Source: Asanoa sp. WMMD1127 (GTDB lineage Bacteria; Actinomycetota; Actinomycetes; Mycobacteriales; Micromonosporaceae). Taken from it: DNA of 64,000 nucleotides. The DNA lies in NCBI RefSeq assembly GCF_029626225.1, contig NZ_JARUBP010000001.1, forward strand, positions 3,038,001 through 3,102,000, in the 5' to 3' direction. Below are positions 32,274-40,110 of the stretch, piece after piece. Below the pieces are notes generated by a model. That model was not told where the DNA came from. It saw only the letters and a list, made by a program, of their open reading frames with translations, and did no database searches. Position 1 is the first letter of the stretch. Every line of letters starts with the position of its first letter. A program made the position numbers and the translations under genes.

Positions 32274-33734
32274 ATGCGACAGCTTCGGCTTTTCTCGGCG
32301 GCTCAGTTGGCCGCCATGCGGGATAGGACGAAGCGTCGTAACTATTCGGTTGAGGGTGAGAATTTTCGGCGTGAGCATGCCCGGGATCGGGACCGGGGTC
32401 TGGCGTTGCGGCATGCGTGGAAGTTGCGCCGGCTTTATGGCCATGTTCCCGATGGCGCGGAGGTTTTCGCTAAGTGGGGCCCGCGGTTGGTCGCGGCAGA
32501 AGCGGTCGGGCTGGTTGCGACGTTGGGCGGTCCGGTGACGCGGGCTCGCGCCTCGGTCCGAGCGGGCACGGACGTCGAGGCCGGGGCCATCGCGCCGGCT
32601 ATGCCACCGAGATCAGCGGCCTACGCAGCTAGAGACGATGGGGCCAAGGTCGAGCCAGTCGGAACGAAGCTGGCCAGGCCCGAGCCGGTCCGGTCCGAGG
32701 TGGCCGCGGCGGAGCTGGCCGGGTCTGAGCCGGTTCGGTGCGAGGTGGTCGGGGCGGAGCTGGCCGGGGCGGAGCTTGCCGCGCCCGAGCCGGTTCGGTG
32801 CGAGGTGGTCGGGGCGGAGGTGGTCGGGGCGGAGCTGGCCAGGTCTGAGTCGGTCCGGTCCGAGGTGGCTGGGGTGGAGATGGTCGGGGCGGCGCTGGGC
32901 CGGGACGAGCTGATGTGGGCGGCGCTGATCCAAGTTGAGCCGGGCAAGGTTGAGCCGGGCAAGGCCAGGCCCGTCAACGCCCAACCGCTCGGTTCAAGGC
33001 CGAGACCGCCGACGCAGAGCCGGTTGAGCCGCGCCGTATTGAGGTTCAGGGCGTGGCTTGGGGCGATCGCGCGGCGGCGGGTCCGCGATCGGCTGGCGGA
33101 TCCACGTCGGAGGAGCCCGGTCGGGCTCTGCTCGTCGTCAGATCGATCAGGCGCCGGCTGTCCGGACGAATCGTGGGTGAAGCCGTCCTGGCCGATCAGC
33201 GGTCCGGCTTTACCGAGCCGGTCGGCGGTGGCGACGGGCAGAGGCCGGGTTGCGCGAGGTCGACCCAGCGCGGGCGGCTGTCCAGGCCGGTCCGGTCAGC
33301 CGCGGGCGGCTGTCCAGGCCGGTCAGGGGCGCCGCAGGACCACGGAGGTGTCACCGCTCGCAACGCGCCGGAGCCAGTCGGGGAGAGCCCGCAGACCTTC
33401 GTGGCCGGCAAAGGCCAACCGCGAAGCCGCCCGGGGGACCGGGCCCCGCGCCACCGCGAGAGCCCGTCCCCGCCACCCTCGCAGCTACTTCAAGATGCCG
33501 CGCAGGGCGCTCACCGCGACGTCGATGTCGTCCTTGTCGATGATCAGCGGTGGGGCCAGGCGCAAGGTCGAGCCGTGGGTGTCCTTGGCCAGTATTCCGC
33601 GTTCCGCCAGGCGCTCGCATGCCTCGCGGCCCGTCATCAAGGCCGGGTCCACGTCGATGCCGGCCCACAGGCCGCGGCCGCGGACCGCGAGGAGGCCGTC
33701 GCCGACCAGGCCCGCCAACTCGGCGTGCAGGTAG
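32274..33734 (+). CDS. Unknown protein with pentapeptide-like repeats; 3' end probably frameshifted
   Basis: The N-terminal 75 residues look like a real basic domain (MRQLRLFSAAQLAAMRDRTK, then RNYSVEGENFRREHARDRDR, GLALRHAWKLRRLYG). From residue 126 a series of five-residue units follows (AELAG, PEPVR, CEVVG, AEVVG), coded by a 15-bp minisatellite. The central Leu/Val/Pro of each unit recalls pentapeptide repeat proteins, with Glu at the usual Asp/Asn place. Past about 32965 the repeat-like reading (AETADAEPVEPRRIEVQG) continues in another frame. The original frame then becomes Arg/Ser-rich and runs 250 bp into the 3' end of the ornithine aminotransferase gene on the other strand. I read this as an indel in the 3' part. 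Base composition is poorer in GC than the neighbours. I do not know its function. Confidence 0.4.
   Translation: MRQLRLFSAAQLAAMRDRTKRRNYSVEGENFRREHARDRDRGLALRHAWKLRRLYGHVPDGAEVFAKWGPRLVAAEAVGLVATLGGPVTRARASVRAGTDVEAGAIAPAMPPRSAAYAARDDGAKVEPVGTKLARPEPVRSEVAAAELAGSEPVRCEVVGAELAGAELAAPEPVRCEVVGAEVVGAELARSESVRSEVAGVEMVGAALGRDELMWAALIQVEPGKVEPGKARPVNAQPLGSRPRPPTQSRLSRAVLRFRAWLGAIARRRVRDRLADPRRRSPVGLCSSSDRSGAGCPDESWVKPSWPISGPALPSRSAVATGRGRVARGRPSAGGCPGRSGQPRAAVQAGQGRRRTTEVSPLATRRSQSGRARRPSWPAKANREAARGTGPRATARARPRHPRSYFKMPRRALTATSMSSLSMISGGARRKVEPWVSLASIPRSARRSHASRPVIKAGSTSMPAHRPRPRTARRPSPTRPANSACR
32649..32963 (+). repeat. 15-bp minisatellite, 21 degenerate tandem units
   Basis: Units of 15 bp (for example GCGGAGCTGGCCGGG, CCCGAGCCGGTTCGG, TGCGAGGTGGTCGGG) follow without spacing. 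Some blocks of several units are repeated, which points to unequal exchange. All units keep the reading frame of the gene at 32274. Confidence 0.85.
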
Positions 33735-34699
33735 GCGCCCTGTTCCTTGGCCCGCGCTTGGAACTCGCCGGTTTTCAGCAGATTGACCACCTCGATGGCG
33801 ACCGCGCAGGCGAGCGGGTTGCCGCCGAACGTGGAGCCGTGCTGGCCCGGCTTGATGACGCCGAGCACGTCCGCGTTGGCGGCGATCGCCGACACCGGCA
33901 CGATGCCGCCGCCGAGTGCCTTGCCCAGCACGTACACGTCGGGGATGACCTGCTCGTGATCGCAGGCGAAGGTGTCGCCCGTGCGGCCCAGGCCCGACTG
34001 GATCTCGTCGGCCACGAACAGCACGTTGCGTTGCGTGCACAGCTCCCCCACGCCCGGCAGGTAGCCGTCCGGCGGCACGACCACGCCCTGCTCACCCTGG
34101 ATCGGCTCGATCAGCACGGCCACCGTCGTGTCGTCGATCGCGGCGGCCATCGCCTCGAGGTCGCCGTAGGGCACGAGTCGGAAGCCCGGCGTGTAGGGGC
34201 CGAAGTCGTCGTGCGCGTCCGGGTCCGTGGAGAACGAGATGATCGTCGTCGTGCGGCCGTGGAAGTTGCCGTCGGCGACCACGATCGTCGCCTGGTCGGC
34301 CGGCACGCCCTTGACCTGGTAGCCCCACTTGCGGGCCAGCTTGATCGCGGTCTCGACGGCCTCGGCGCCGGTGTTCATCGGCAGGACCTGGTCCTTGCCG
34401 CACAGCTCGGCCAGCCCCGAACAGAAGGCAGCGAACTGGTCGTGTACGAACGCCCGGCTGGTCAGCGTGACCCGGTCGAGCTGGGCGTGCGCCGCCGCGA
34501 TCAGGGCCGGGTGCCGGTGCCCGAAGTTGAGCGCCGAGTAGCCGGCCAGGAAGTCCAGGTAACGCCGGCCGTCGATGTCGGTGACCCACGAGCCCTCGCC
34601 CGTGGCGATCACGACCGGCAACGGGTGGTAGTTGTGCGCGGTGTGGCGCTCCGCGTCGCGGATGGCCGCGGGCGTGCGCAGCACGTCGTCGAGAATCAT
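33485..34699 (-). CDS. rocD: Ornithine aminotransferase
   Basis: 404-residue PLP-dependent class III aminotransferase that converts ornithine plus 2-oxoglutarate to glutamate semialdehyde and glutamate. Features: LDFLAGYSALNFGHRHP, the MNTGAEAVETAIKLARKWGY region, EPIQGEQGVVVPPDGYL, the PLP-binding Asp in FVADEIQSGLGRTG, Lys in VLGKALGGG (Schiff base) and HGSTFGGNPLA. The length is normal for the family. ATG 34699 overlaps the stop of the upstream DDAH-like gene by 4 bp, so the two enzymes are made together. The same neighbour pair occurs in mycobacteria (rocD next to a DDAH-like gene), which supports arginine-to-glutamate catabolism. Confidence 0.95.
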   Translation of the reverse strand: MILDDVLRTPAAIRDAERHTAHNYHPLPVVIATGEGSWVTDIDGRRYLDFLAGYSALNFGHRHPALIAAAHAQLDRVTLTSRAFVHDQFAAFCSGLAELCGKDQVLPMNTGAEAVETAIKLARKWGYQVKGVPADQATIVVADGNFHGRTTTIISFSTDPDAHDDFGPYTPGFRLVPYGDLEAMAAAIDDTTVAVLIEPIQGEQGVVVPPDGYLPGVGELCTQRNVLFVADEIQSGLGRTGDTFACDHEQVIPDVYVLGKALGGGIVPVSAIAANADVLGVIKPGQHGSTFGGNPLACAVAIEVVNLLKTGEFQARAKEQGAYLHAELAGLVGDGLLAVRGRGLWAGIDVDPALMTGREACERLAERGILAKDTHGSTLRLAPPLIIDKDDIDVAVSALRGILK

Positions 34700-35541
34700 G
34701 AGTCGGCCCCTCCGCCCGTACGCAGCTCGAGCGTGCAGCACTTCGGTCCGCCGCCCGCTTTACGCAGTTCTGACATGTCTACACCGATTGTCCGGTAGCC
34801 CCGCTCCCGCAGCGCCGAAGCGAGCCCGGTCGCCTGCGCCGGCAGCACCACCGTCGACCCGTCGCTGACCGCGTTGAGGCCCAGCACCTCCGCGTCGGCC
34901 ACCGAGGCGATCACCGCGTCCGGGAACAGCCGCCGCAGCACGGCCTGGGAGCCGGGCGAGAACGCCTCCGGCAGGTACGCGATCCGCGCCGGCCCGACCC
35001 CGTCGGAGCCCGCCAGCACGCACAGCGCCGTGTCGAGGTGGTAGAAGCGCGGGTCGACCAGCTGCAGCGTGATCACCGGCCGGCCGAGCACCTCCTGGGC
35101 CCGGGCGTGCGCGGCGTGCGTCGTGCGGAACCCGGTGCCGGCGAGCACCACGTCGCCGGCGAGCATCAGGTCGCCCTCGCCCTCGTTGACGAACTTCGCC
35201 TCGTGTACGGCGTAGCCGGCGCGCTCGAACCAGGCGCGGTAGGCCGGACCCTCGTCGGCCCGCTCCGGGTCACGGAACTGGACGGCGAGGACGGTCCCGT
35301 CGACAACGGTCGCGCCGTTCGCCGCGAACACCATGTCGGGCAGACCGGGCAGCGGGTCGATCTCCTCGACCTGGTGCCCGAGGTCGAGGAAGGTCTGCCG
35401 CAGCGTCGACCACTGCGCGATGGCCAGCGCCGTGTCGTAGGGCGCCGTGGGGTCCATCCACGGGTTGATCTTGTAGTTAACGGCGAAGTACGTCGGCCGG
35501 CACATGAGGTACCGCCGTCCGCCGACCGAGTCCATCGTCAT
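34696..35541 (-). CDS. DDAH-family guanidine hydrolase, probably arginine dihydrolase-like
   Basis: 281-residue member of the pentein superfamily (dimethylargininase, arginine deiminase, arginine dihydrolase). A catalytic Cys is in PKCCTLEL (268 or 269) and His168 in RFYHLDTALC. The substrate loop is LPDMVFAANG, with Asn75 where classical DDAHs have an acidic residue (VED/QD types). In the cyanobacterial arginine dihydrolases ArgZ/AgrE an Asn at this place is linked to full hydrolysis of arginine to ornithine, CO2 and ammonia. The product ornithine would feed directly into the co-translated RocD. The start is ATG 35541 (MTMDSVGGRRYLM); ATG 35535 is also possible. Activity assignment is inference from residue and context. 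Confidence 0.8.
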   Translation of the reverse strand: MTMDSVGGRRYLMCRPTYFAVNYKINPWMDPTAPYDTALAIAQWSTLRQTFLDLGHQVEEIDPLPGLPDMVFAANGATVVDGTVLAVQFRDPERADEGPAYRAWFERAGYAVHEAKFVNEGEGDLMLAGDVVLAGTGFRTTHAAHARAQEVLGRPVITLQLVDPRFYHLDTALCVLAGSDGVGPARIAYLPEAFSPGSQAVLRRLFPDAVIASVADAEVLGLNAVSDGSTVVLPAQATGLASALRERGYRTIGVDMSELRKAGGGPKCCTLELRTGGGADS

Positions 35542-35588
35542 GCCGGCAACGCTATGTGCGCAGGTCGTACGCGGGCCATGGGAAAGGA

Positions 35589-35646
35589 TTGCGTCCTGCG
35601 GAAGATCGTTGCGTGATTCCCGGCGGGCACCCCTGATTCGTTGCGT
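35589..35646. promoter_or_regulatory. Three TTGCGT direct repeats upstream of arginine-catabolic pair
   Basis: TTGCGT at 35589-35594, 35609-35614 and 35641-35646, spaced 20 and 32 bp (about two and three helix turns), lies 48-105 bp before the DDAH-like gene. Lrp/AsnC regulators use spaced repeats like this, and the mycobacterial rocD locus has an AsnC-type neighbour. No regulator gene is adjacent here. Confidence 0.3.
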
Positions 35647-35661
35647 GCCCCGGACAGCATT

Positions 35662-35690
35662 TTGGGGGGCAGCGAACCGCTGCCCCCCAA
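35662..35690. terminator. Hairpin terminator, 13-bp perfect stem
   Basis: TTGGGGGGCAGCG (35662-35674) pairs perfectly with 35678-35690 around a 3-nt loop. It lies downstream of the minus-strand membrane protein gene ending at 35768 and insulates it from the arginine operon. Confidence 0.75.
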
Positions 35691-35767
35691 GCAACTGTGG
35701 GATCAGTGAACCACTTCTCCCAGCCTCGGAACGTTTGTCCGTGCCGCTCCGCGGACCTACTTTCCCG

Positions 35768-36589
35768 TCAGAACCGGTCGACAAACTGTGAGTCAAGCCA
35801 CCCACGGAAGCGCTCGACCCAGTCGGCGTCCGTGGTCGGCCAGGTGAACGTGCCGGTGAAGGCGAGGATGCCGACCACCACGGCGGCGCCACCGATGATC
35901 AGGCCGAGCGTGGCGTCGAGCTTGCCGGCGACGTGCCGCCGGCGGGTCGCGGGGAACGCGGCGACCGCGAACAGGAAGCCGATCGCGGCGACGGCGATGC
36001 CGTAGCCGGCGAGGGCGCCGCTGAGCACGAGGAAGGCGCCGCAGATCGCGAGGACCAGGCTGAGCGTCGCCAGCACGCTGGTCCGCGGCTTCGGCCCGGC
36101 GGGGACGACCTCGGGCCGGGTCTCGGTGTCGGTGGCGGGACCGGCGGGCGACGTCGGGCGGGCGTCGGCGGCGTCGGTGCCGCGCAGTCGGCGCTCCTCG
36201 TCCGTGTCCATGTCATGCGACCGGCGCTCGTCCGTCACGCCGGCGCCGGCCAGCCGCCGCTCCTCAGTCACGTCAGCGCCGGCACGCCGGCGCTCCTCGG
36301 TCACGTCGGTCGCGGCGAGCCGGCGCTCCTCCGCGGTCGGGGCGTTCGGCCCGGTCGACGGCGCGTGCGAACCAGGGGTCGCGGGCGCCGGACGGCCGGC
36401 GGCGGCAGCGTCCACCCGGGTGCGGTCGCGGTCGGCCCAGCGTCCGAACAGGGTGGGCCGGTCGGCCCGCTCCACCCGCTCGGTGTCGTCCGACGAACGG
36501 TCGCGGACCACGGTCTCCTCGGTCGCGGCGCGGTGCTCGTCCACATCGGCGCGTTCCTCGCGCCGCGCGAACGACGGAATCTTGACCAC
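35768..36589 (-). CDS. Membrane protein with long charged N-terminal repeat region (DUF4190-like)
   Basis: 273 residues. The first 165 residues are hydrophilic and disordered, rich in Arg/Glu/Asp/Thr, with repeats of the form DVTEERRLAGA from 33-bp units. Two or three membrane segments follow (VLATLSLVLAICGAFLVLSG, YGIAVAAIGFLFAVAAF, ATLGLIIGGAAVVVGILAF), in a pattern resembling short DUF4190-type membrane proteins, then a Trp-rich tail. GTG 36589 is supported by GGAGGTGT just upstream on the minus strand. It is not part of an obvious operon; the hairpin at 35662 follows it. The function is unknown; the long charged arm probably lies in the cytoplasm. Confidence 0.75.
   Translation of the reverse strand: MVKIPSFARREERADVDEHRAATEETVVRDRSSDDTERVERADRPTLFGRWADRDRTRVDAAAAGRPAPATPGSHAPSTGPNAPTAEERRLAATDVTEERRRAGADVTEERRLAGAGVTDERRSHDMDTDEERRLRGTDAADARPTSPAGPATDTETRPEVVPAGPKPRTSVLATLSLVLAICGAFLVLSGALAGYGIAVAAIGFLFAVAAFPATRRRHVAGKLDATLGLIIGGAAVVVGILAFTGTFTWPTTDADWVERFRGWLDSQFVDRF
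36234..36332 (-). repeat. Three tandem 33-bp repeats
   Basis: Units 36234-36266, 36267-36299 and 36300-36332 encode 11-residue blocks of the TEERRLAG type. A weaker fourth copy lies at about 36190-36233. All are in frame in the membrane protein gene. Confidence 0.75.
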
Positions 36590-36648
36590 AACACACCTCC
36601 ATCAGTGGTTACGGAGAGGCGATTACCCGTTGTGGCCGAAATCCATGC

Positions 36649-38025
36649 CTATCTAATCCCGAGCGCGTCGACCGCCTTCCGCGCCGCGATCAGCACCGGA
36701 TCCCAGACGGGGGCGTACGGCGGCGCGTAGCCGAGGTCGAGCCCGACCATGTCCTCGACGGTCATCTTGTTCCACAGCGCGACCGCCAGCGGGTCGATCC
36801 GCTTCGCCGCGTCGGATCGGCCGACGATCTGGGCGCCGAGCAGCCGACCGGTGCCCCGTTCGGCGAGCAGCTTGATGGTCATCGGGTCGGCGCCGGGGAA
36901 GTAGCCCGCGCGGTTGGTCGACTCGACGGTGGCGGTGACGTAGGAGTAGCCGGCGTCGTCGGCCTCGCGGGACAGCAGCCCGGTGCGGGCCACCTCGAGG
37001 TCGCACACCCGGGTCACCGCCGTGCCGATCACGCCGGGAAACGTGGCGTACCCGCCGCCGATGTTGATGCCGGCGACCCGGCCCTGCTTGTTGGCGTGGG
37101 TGCCGAGCGGGATGTGCACCGGCTGGCCGGTGACCCGGTGCACCGACTCGACACAGTCGCCGGCGGCCCAGACGCCCGGCACGCCGACCACCCGCATCCG
37201 CAGGTCGACCCGGACGCCGCCGGTCGGTCCGAGCGGCAGGCCGGCGTCCCGGGCCAGCGTGGTGTTGGGCTTGATGCCGAGGCCCAGCACCACGATGTCG
37301 GCCGGGATCGGTCCGTCCTCGGTGCGGACCGCGGAGACGACGCCCTCGCGGTGGTCGAGGCCGGTCACCGTCACGCCCGTGCGCACGTCGATGCCGAGCG
37401 TGCGGAGCCGGTCGGCGACCAGCTCGCCCATATCGGGGTCCACGGTCGACATCGGCTGCGGGCCGCGCTCGACGAGCGTCACGGAGAGGCCGCGGTTGAT
37501 CATCGCCTCGGCCATCTCGACGCCGATGTAGCCGCCGCCGACCACCACGGCCCGCTCGGGCTTGGGGTCGCGGAGCAGCCAGGCGTGCAAAGCGTCGCCG
37601 TCGTCGAGGGTCTGCACGCCGAAGACGCCGCTGATCCCGGACTCCGCCCAGCGGGGGTGCACGGGGGTCGCGCCGACGGCGTACACCAGTTGGTCGAAGG
37701 GCTCGCGGACCTCGCGCCGGCCCTCGTCGAGAGCGACGGCGACCACCTCCCGCCGCTCGAGGTCGATGTCGACGACCTCGTGCCGGGTCCGCACGTCGAT
37801 GTCGTAGTCGGCGCGGAACACCTCCGGCTGCCGGGCCACCAGCTCGTCGCGCTCGTCGACCAGGCCGCCGACCCAGTACGGGATGCCGCAGGCGGAGTAG
37901 GAGGTGAACCGGCCGCGCTCGAACGCCACGATCGACAGGTCGTCGGCCTTCCGGCGCCGGCGGGCCTGGGACGCGGCGGACATCCCGGCCGCGTCGCCGC
38001 CCAGGACCACGAGCCGCTCAGCCAC
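36649..38025 (-). CDS. FAD-dependent disulfide oxidoreductase, CoA-disulfide reductase-like
   Basis: 458 residues. The N-terminal FAD motif is VVLGGDAAGMSAASQARR. A single redox cysteine lies in SYSACGIPYWVGG, the site used by CoA-disulfide reductases and NADH oxidases of the Nox/CoADR group. The NAD(P)H motif is VVVGGGYIGVEMAEA, the second FAD motif is GVWAAGDCVES, and a dimerisation domain ends with VWDPVLIAARKAVD. GTG 38025 lies inside the 3' end of the upstream ligase gene (8-bp overlap), so the two are coupled. Joint placement with a glutamate-cysteine-ligase-like enzyme hints at thiol metabolism. Whether the substrate is CoA disulfide, a polysulfide or oxygen cannot be read from sequence. 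Confidence 0.87.
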   Translation of the reverse strand: MAERLVVLGGDAAGMSAASQARRRRKADDLSIVAFERGRFTSYSACGIPYWVGGLVDERDELVARQPEVFRADYDIDVRTRHEVVDIDLERREVVAVALDEGRREVREPFDQLVYAVGATPVHPRWAESGISGVFGVQTLDDGDALHAWLLRDPKPERAVVVGGGYIGVEMAEAMINRGLSVTLVERGPQPMSTVDPDMGELVADRLRTLGIDVRTGVTVTGLDHREGVVSAVRTEDGPIPADIVVLGLGIKPNTTLARDAGLPLGPTGGVRVDLRMRVVGVPGVWAAGDCVESVHRVTGQPVHIPLGTHANKQGRVAGINIGGGYATFPGVIGTAVTRVCDLEVARTGLLSREADDAGYSYVTATVESTNRAGYFPGADPMTIKLLAERGTGRLLGAQIVGRSDAAKRIDPLAVALWNKMTVEDMVGLDLGYAPPYAPVWDPVLIAARKAVDALGIR

Positions 38026-39163
38026 GGGTCTGCACCGCGAGATAGTCGATCACCTGGCTCATCTCCCCGGTCCGGGTGAACACCGAACGCTGCCGGGCCG
38101 CCCCGGTGCCGTGTGTGTGCAGCCGGCCCAGCAGGTAGCTCACCGTCTCCAGGTCGCCGTGCCGTTCGAGGTGCGGGCCGATCCGGTCGAAGAGCCTGCG
38201 GACCATCTTCCACGCCGGGTGGCTGCCGCCCTCGAACAGGTCGCAGGCGAGCCCTTCCAGGCCGTCGTGGGCGGCCCGCCAGTGGGCGGCGACCAGCAGG
38301 TGGTGCTCGACCGCCAGCGCCGGCCGGCCGGCCTCGATGTCCTCCATCGCGGCCGCCACCAGACCCCGGATCAGGGCGGCGACCAGGATCGTGTCGTCGA
38401 TGGTGAGGCAGACGTCGCCGATCCGGATCTCCACGGTGGGCAGGTGGGAGGAGAGCCGGGCGTACCAGTAGAGCATCCCCTCGTCGAGCAGCATGCCCGA
38501 GTCGATCAGCTCGTCGACGATGCGCAGGTAGTGCGCGTGCGACTCCAGCCAGGGCGTCGGACCGACCGGGGGCCAGCGGTTCCAGAGCACCGAGCGCCAG
38601 CTCGCGTAGCCGGTGTCGCGTCCGTTGTAGAACGGGGAGTTCGCGGTCGCCGCGTGCAGGATGGGCAGCCAGGGGCGGAGGTGGTTGAGCACCTCGACGC
38701 CGATCTCCGGGCTGGGTATGCCGACGTGCACGTGCATGCCGTTGTAGCCGGGGCCGGGCGACACGTTGCCGTAGCGCTCGATCATGCGGTGGAAGCGCGG
38801 GTTCTCGTAGATGCGCGGGCTGTGCTCGTCGTCGGGGCCCGCGGGACCCGTGCCCACCGCGAGCAGCTGGAAGCCGGCGCGTTCGGCGGCGGCGGACAGC
38901 CCCGAGCGGAGCAGGCCCAGCGAGTGCGCCAGCGCCTCCAGCTGCAGGCCGGGCGGGCTGCCGATCTCGATCTGGCTGGTCAGGAACTCGTGCTGCACCT
39001 GGCCCCGCAGGTCCGGCGGCACCTCCTCGAGGACCTGGTCGACCGCCTCGGCGGCCGCGCCGGTCGCCGGGTCGACCAGGAGGAACTCCTCCTCGACGCC
39101 GACGGTCAACAACGAATCGCCGGCGTCCCGCTCGAGCGGGGCATCTGCCACCACGTTTGACAT
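38018..39163 (-). CDS. Glutamate-cysteine ligase family 2 (YbdK-type carboxylate-amine ligase)
   Basis: 381-residue member of the GCS2 family, which joins glutamate to an amine such as cysteine using ATP. Family blocks: LTVGVEEEFLLVDP, QVQHEFLTSQIEIGSPP, GPGYNGMHVHVGIPS, NSPFYNGRDTGYASWRS and VEIRIGDVCLTIDD. The acidic EEEF and the HVHV metal/ATP residues are present. ATG 39163 starts shortly before the core. In actinobacteria this family includes EgtA-like and uncharacterised members; mycothiol producers do not need glutathione, so the true acceptor amine is open. Coupled to the disulfide reductase by an 8-bp overlap. Confidence 0.88.
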   Translation of the reverse strand: MSNVVADAPLERDAGDSLLTVGVEEEFLLVDPATGAAAEAVDQVLEEVPPDLRGQVQHEFLTSQIEIGSPPGLQLEALAHSLGLLRSGLSAAAERAGFQLLAVGTGPAGPDDEHSPRIYENPRFHRMIERYGNVSPGPGYNGMHVHVGIPSPEIGVEVLNHLRPWLPILHAATANSPFYNGRDTGYASWRSVLWNRWPPVGPTPWLESHAHYLRIVDELIDSGMLLDEGMLYWYARLSSHLPTVEIRIGDVCLTIDDTILVAALIRGLVAAAMEDIEAGRPALAVEHHLLVAAHWRAAHDGLEGLACDLFEGGSHPAWKMVRRLFDRIGPHLERHGDLETVSYLLGRLHTHGTGAARQRSVFTRTGEMSQVIDYLAVQTRG

Positions 39164-39194
39164 GCATCCATGGTTACCCAGCCTTCCGGTGCGG

Positions 39195-39986
39195 CTAATC
39201 CGTCGAAGACGTCGGCGCGTCCGGGCGTCCGGCGATCATGTTCTGGAGCCAGTCCTTGCCGGCGATCATCGGCCCCCGCAGCCGGCGCTCACGTTCGACC
39301 GCGCGGGTCATCTTGCGCTGCGCCCGCGGCTTGTCGCGCTGGTAGCGCCAGCGGGCCCAGGGCGAGTGCGGTCGGGCCAGCCGGATCGCGCCGACCAGGA
39401 TCAGGATCGGGAGGAACAGGCCGATCAGCCCGGTCCAGATCTTGCCTTTGATCAATGTGATGCCGGCGAGCAGGAAGTTGAGCACCAGCGCCGCCGTGCC
39501 GACCAGCCAGGTGGTCAGCGTGGACTCGCCGGCCGCGCGGGCCTCGGTGAAGTTGTCGACGCCGATCGGCCGGATGCCGAGCAGCAGCAGCCCGGTGAAC
39601 GCGACCGCGATGAACACGGCGTCGATGGAGGTGCGGCCCTTCTCGGACCAGTAGACGTCGTCGAGGTGCAGGATCAGCGAGAACTCGTCGAGTACGAGAG
39701 CCGAGCCGAGACCGAATATGCCGGCGAAGACCGCGTTCGCCGCGCCGTTGTCGGTGTTGAGCGCGAAGCCCGTGACGCCGGCGACGATCATGAAGATCAC
39801 CCCGAACACCACGTGGTGGATGTGATGGCCGCCGGGCGTCACGTTGCCGGGCCACCACTTCACGTTCGCCCGGATCATCCGCACCGAGAACCGGATGAAC
39901 GCGAACGTGACGATGAACCCCGCGAAGAAGCAGAACAGCGGAAGCCGGTTCGTTTCGACGATCGTGCGGGTGAACCATCCGGCCAT
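39195..39986 (-). CDS. Integral membrane protein of unknown function
   Basis: 263 residues with about seven membrane segments. The first follows MAGWFTRTIVETNRLPLFCF. A conserved-looking polar loop NVTPGGHHIHHVVFG could bind metal. Others are FGLGSALVLDEFSLILHL, DAVFIAVAFTGLLLLG and WTGLIGLFLPILILVGAIRL. The tail is strongly basic. ATG 39986 is preferred, with GGTGGGG 6 nt upstream; GTG 39998 is an alternative. It is divergent from lysX with about 120 bp between. The His cluster facing a membrane segment, together with DEFSL, suggests a membrane enzyme, but I cannot name a family. Confidence 0.75.
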   Translation of the reverse strand: MAGWFTRTIVETNRLPLFCFFAGFIVTFAFIRFSVRMIRANVKWWPGNVTPGGHHIHHVVFGVIFMIVAGVTGFALNTDNGAANAVFAGIFGLGSALVLDEFSLILHLDDVYWSEKGRTSIDAVFIAVAFTGLLLLGIRPIGVDNFTEARAAGESTLTTWLVGTAALVLNFLLAGITLIKGKIWTGLIGLFLPILILVGAIRLARPHSPWARWRYQRDKPRAQRKMTRAVERERRLRGPMIAGKDWLQNMIAGRPDAPTSSTD

Positions 39987-40110
39987 GGCGTACCCCACCC
40001 CCTCGCCGGCTATAAGTCCGTTTTACGAGAATCATTCTAGGTAGCAACTTATGGTCGGAGTTGGGATCCGCCGCTATCCCGCGGCTCGCTCAGGACATCG
40101 GGGGCGCCAC

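Noticed and set aside
32613-32984. Minus-strand frame with RPDHL-like pentapeptides opposite the 15-bp repeat
   Set aside because: A 15-bp period makes every frame look repetitive. The plus frame is preferred because it has a start, a non-repeat N-terminal domain and a better pentapeptide pattern.
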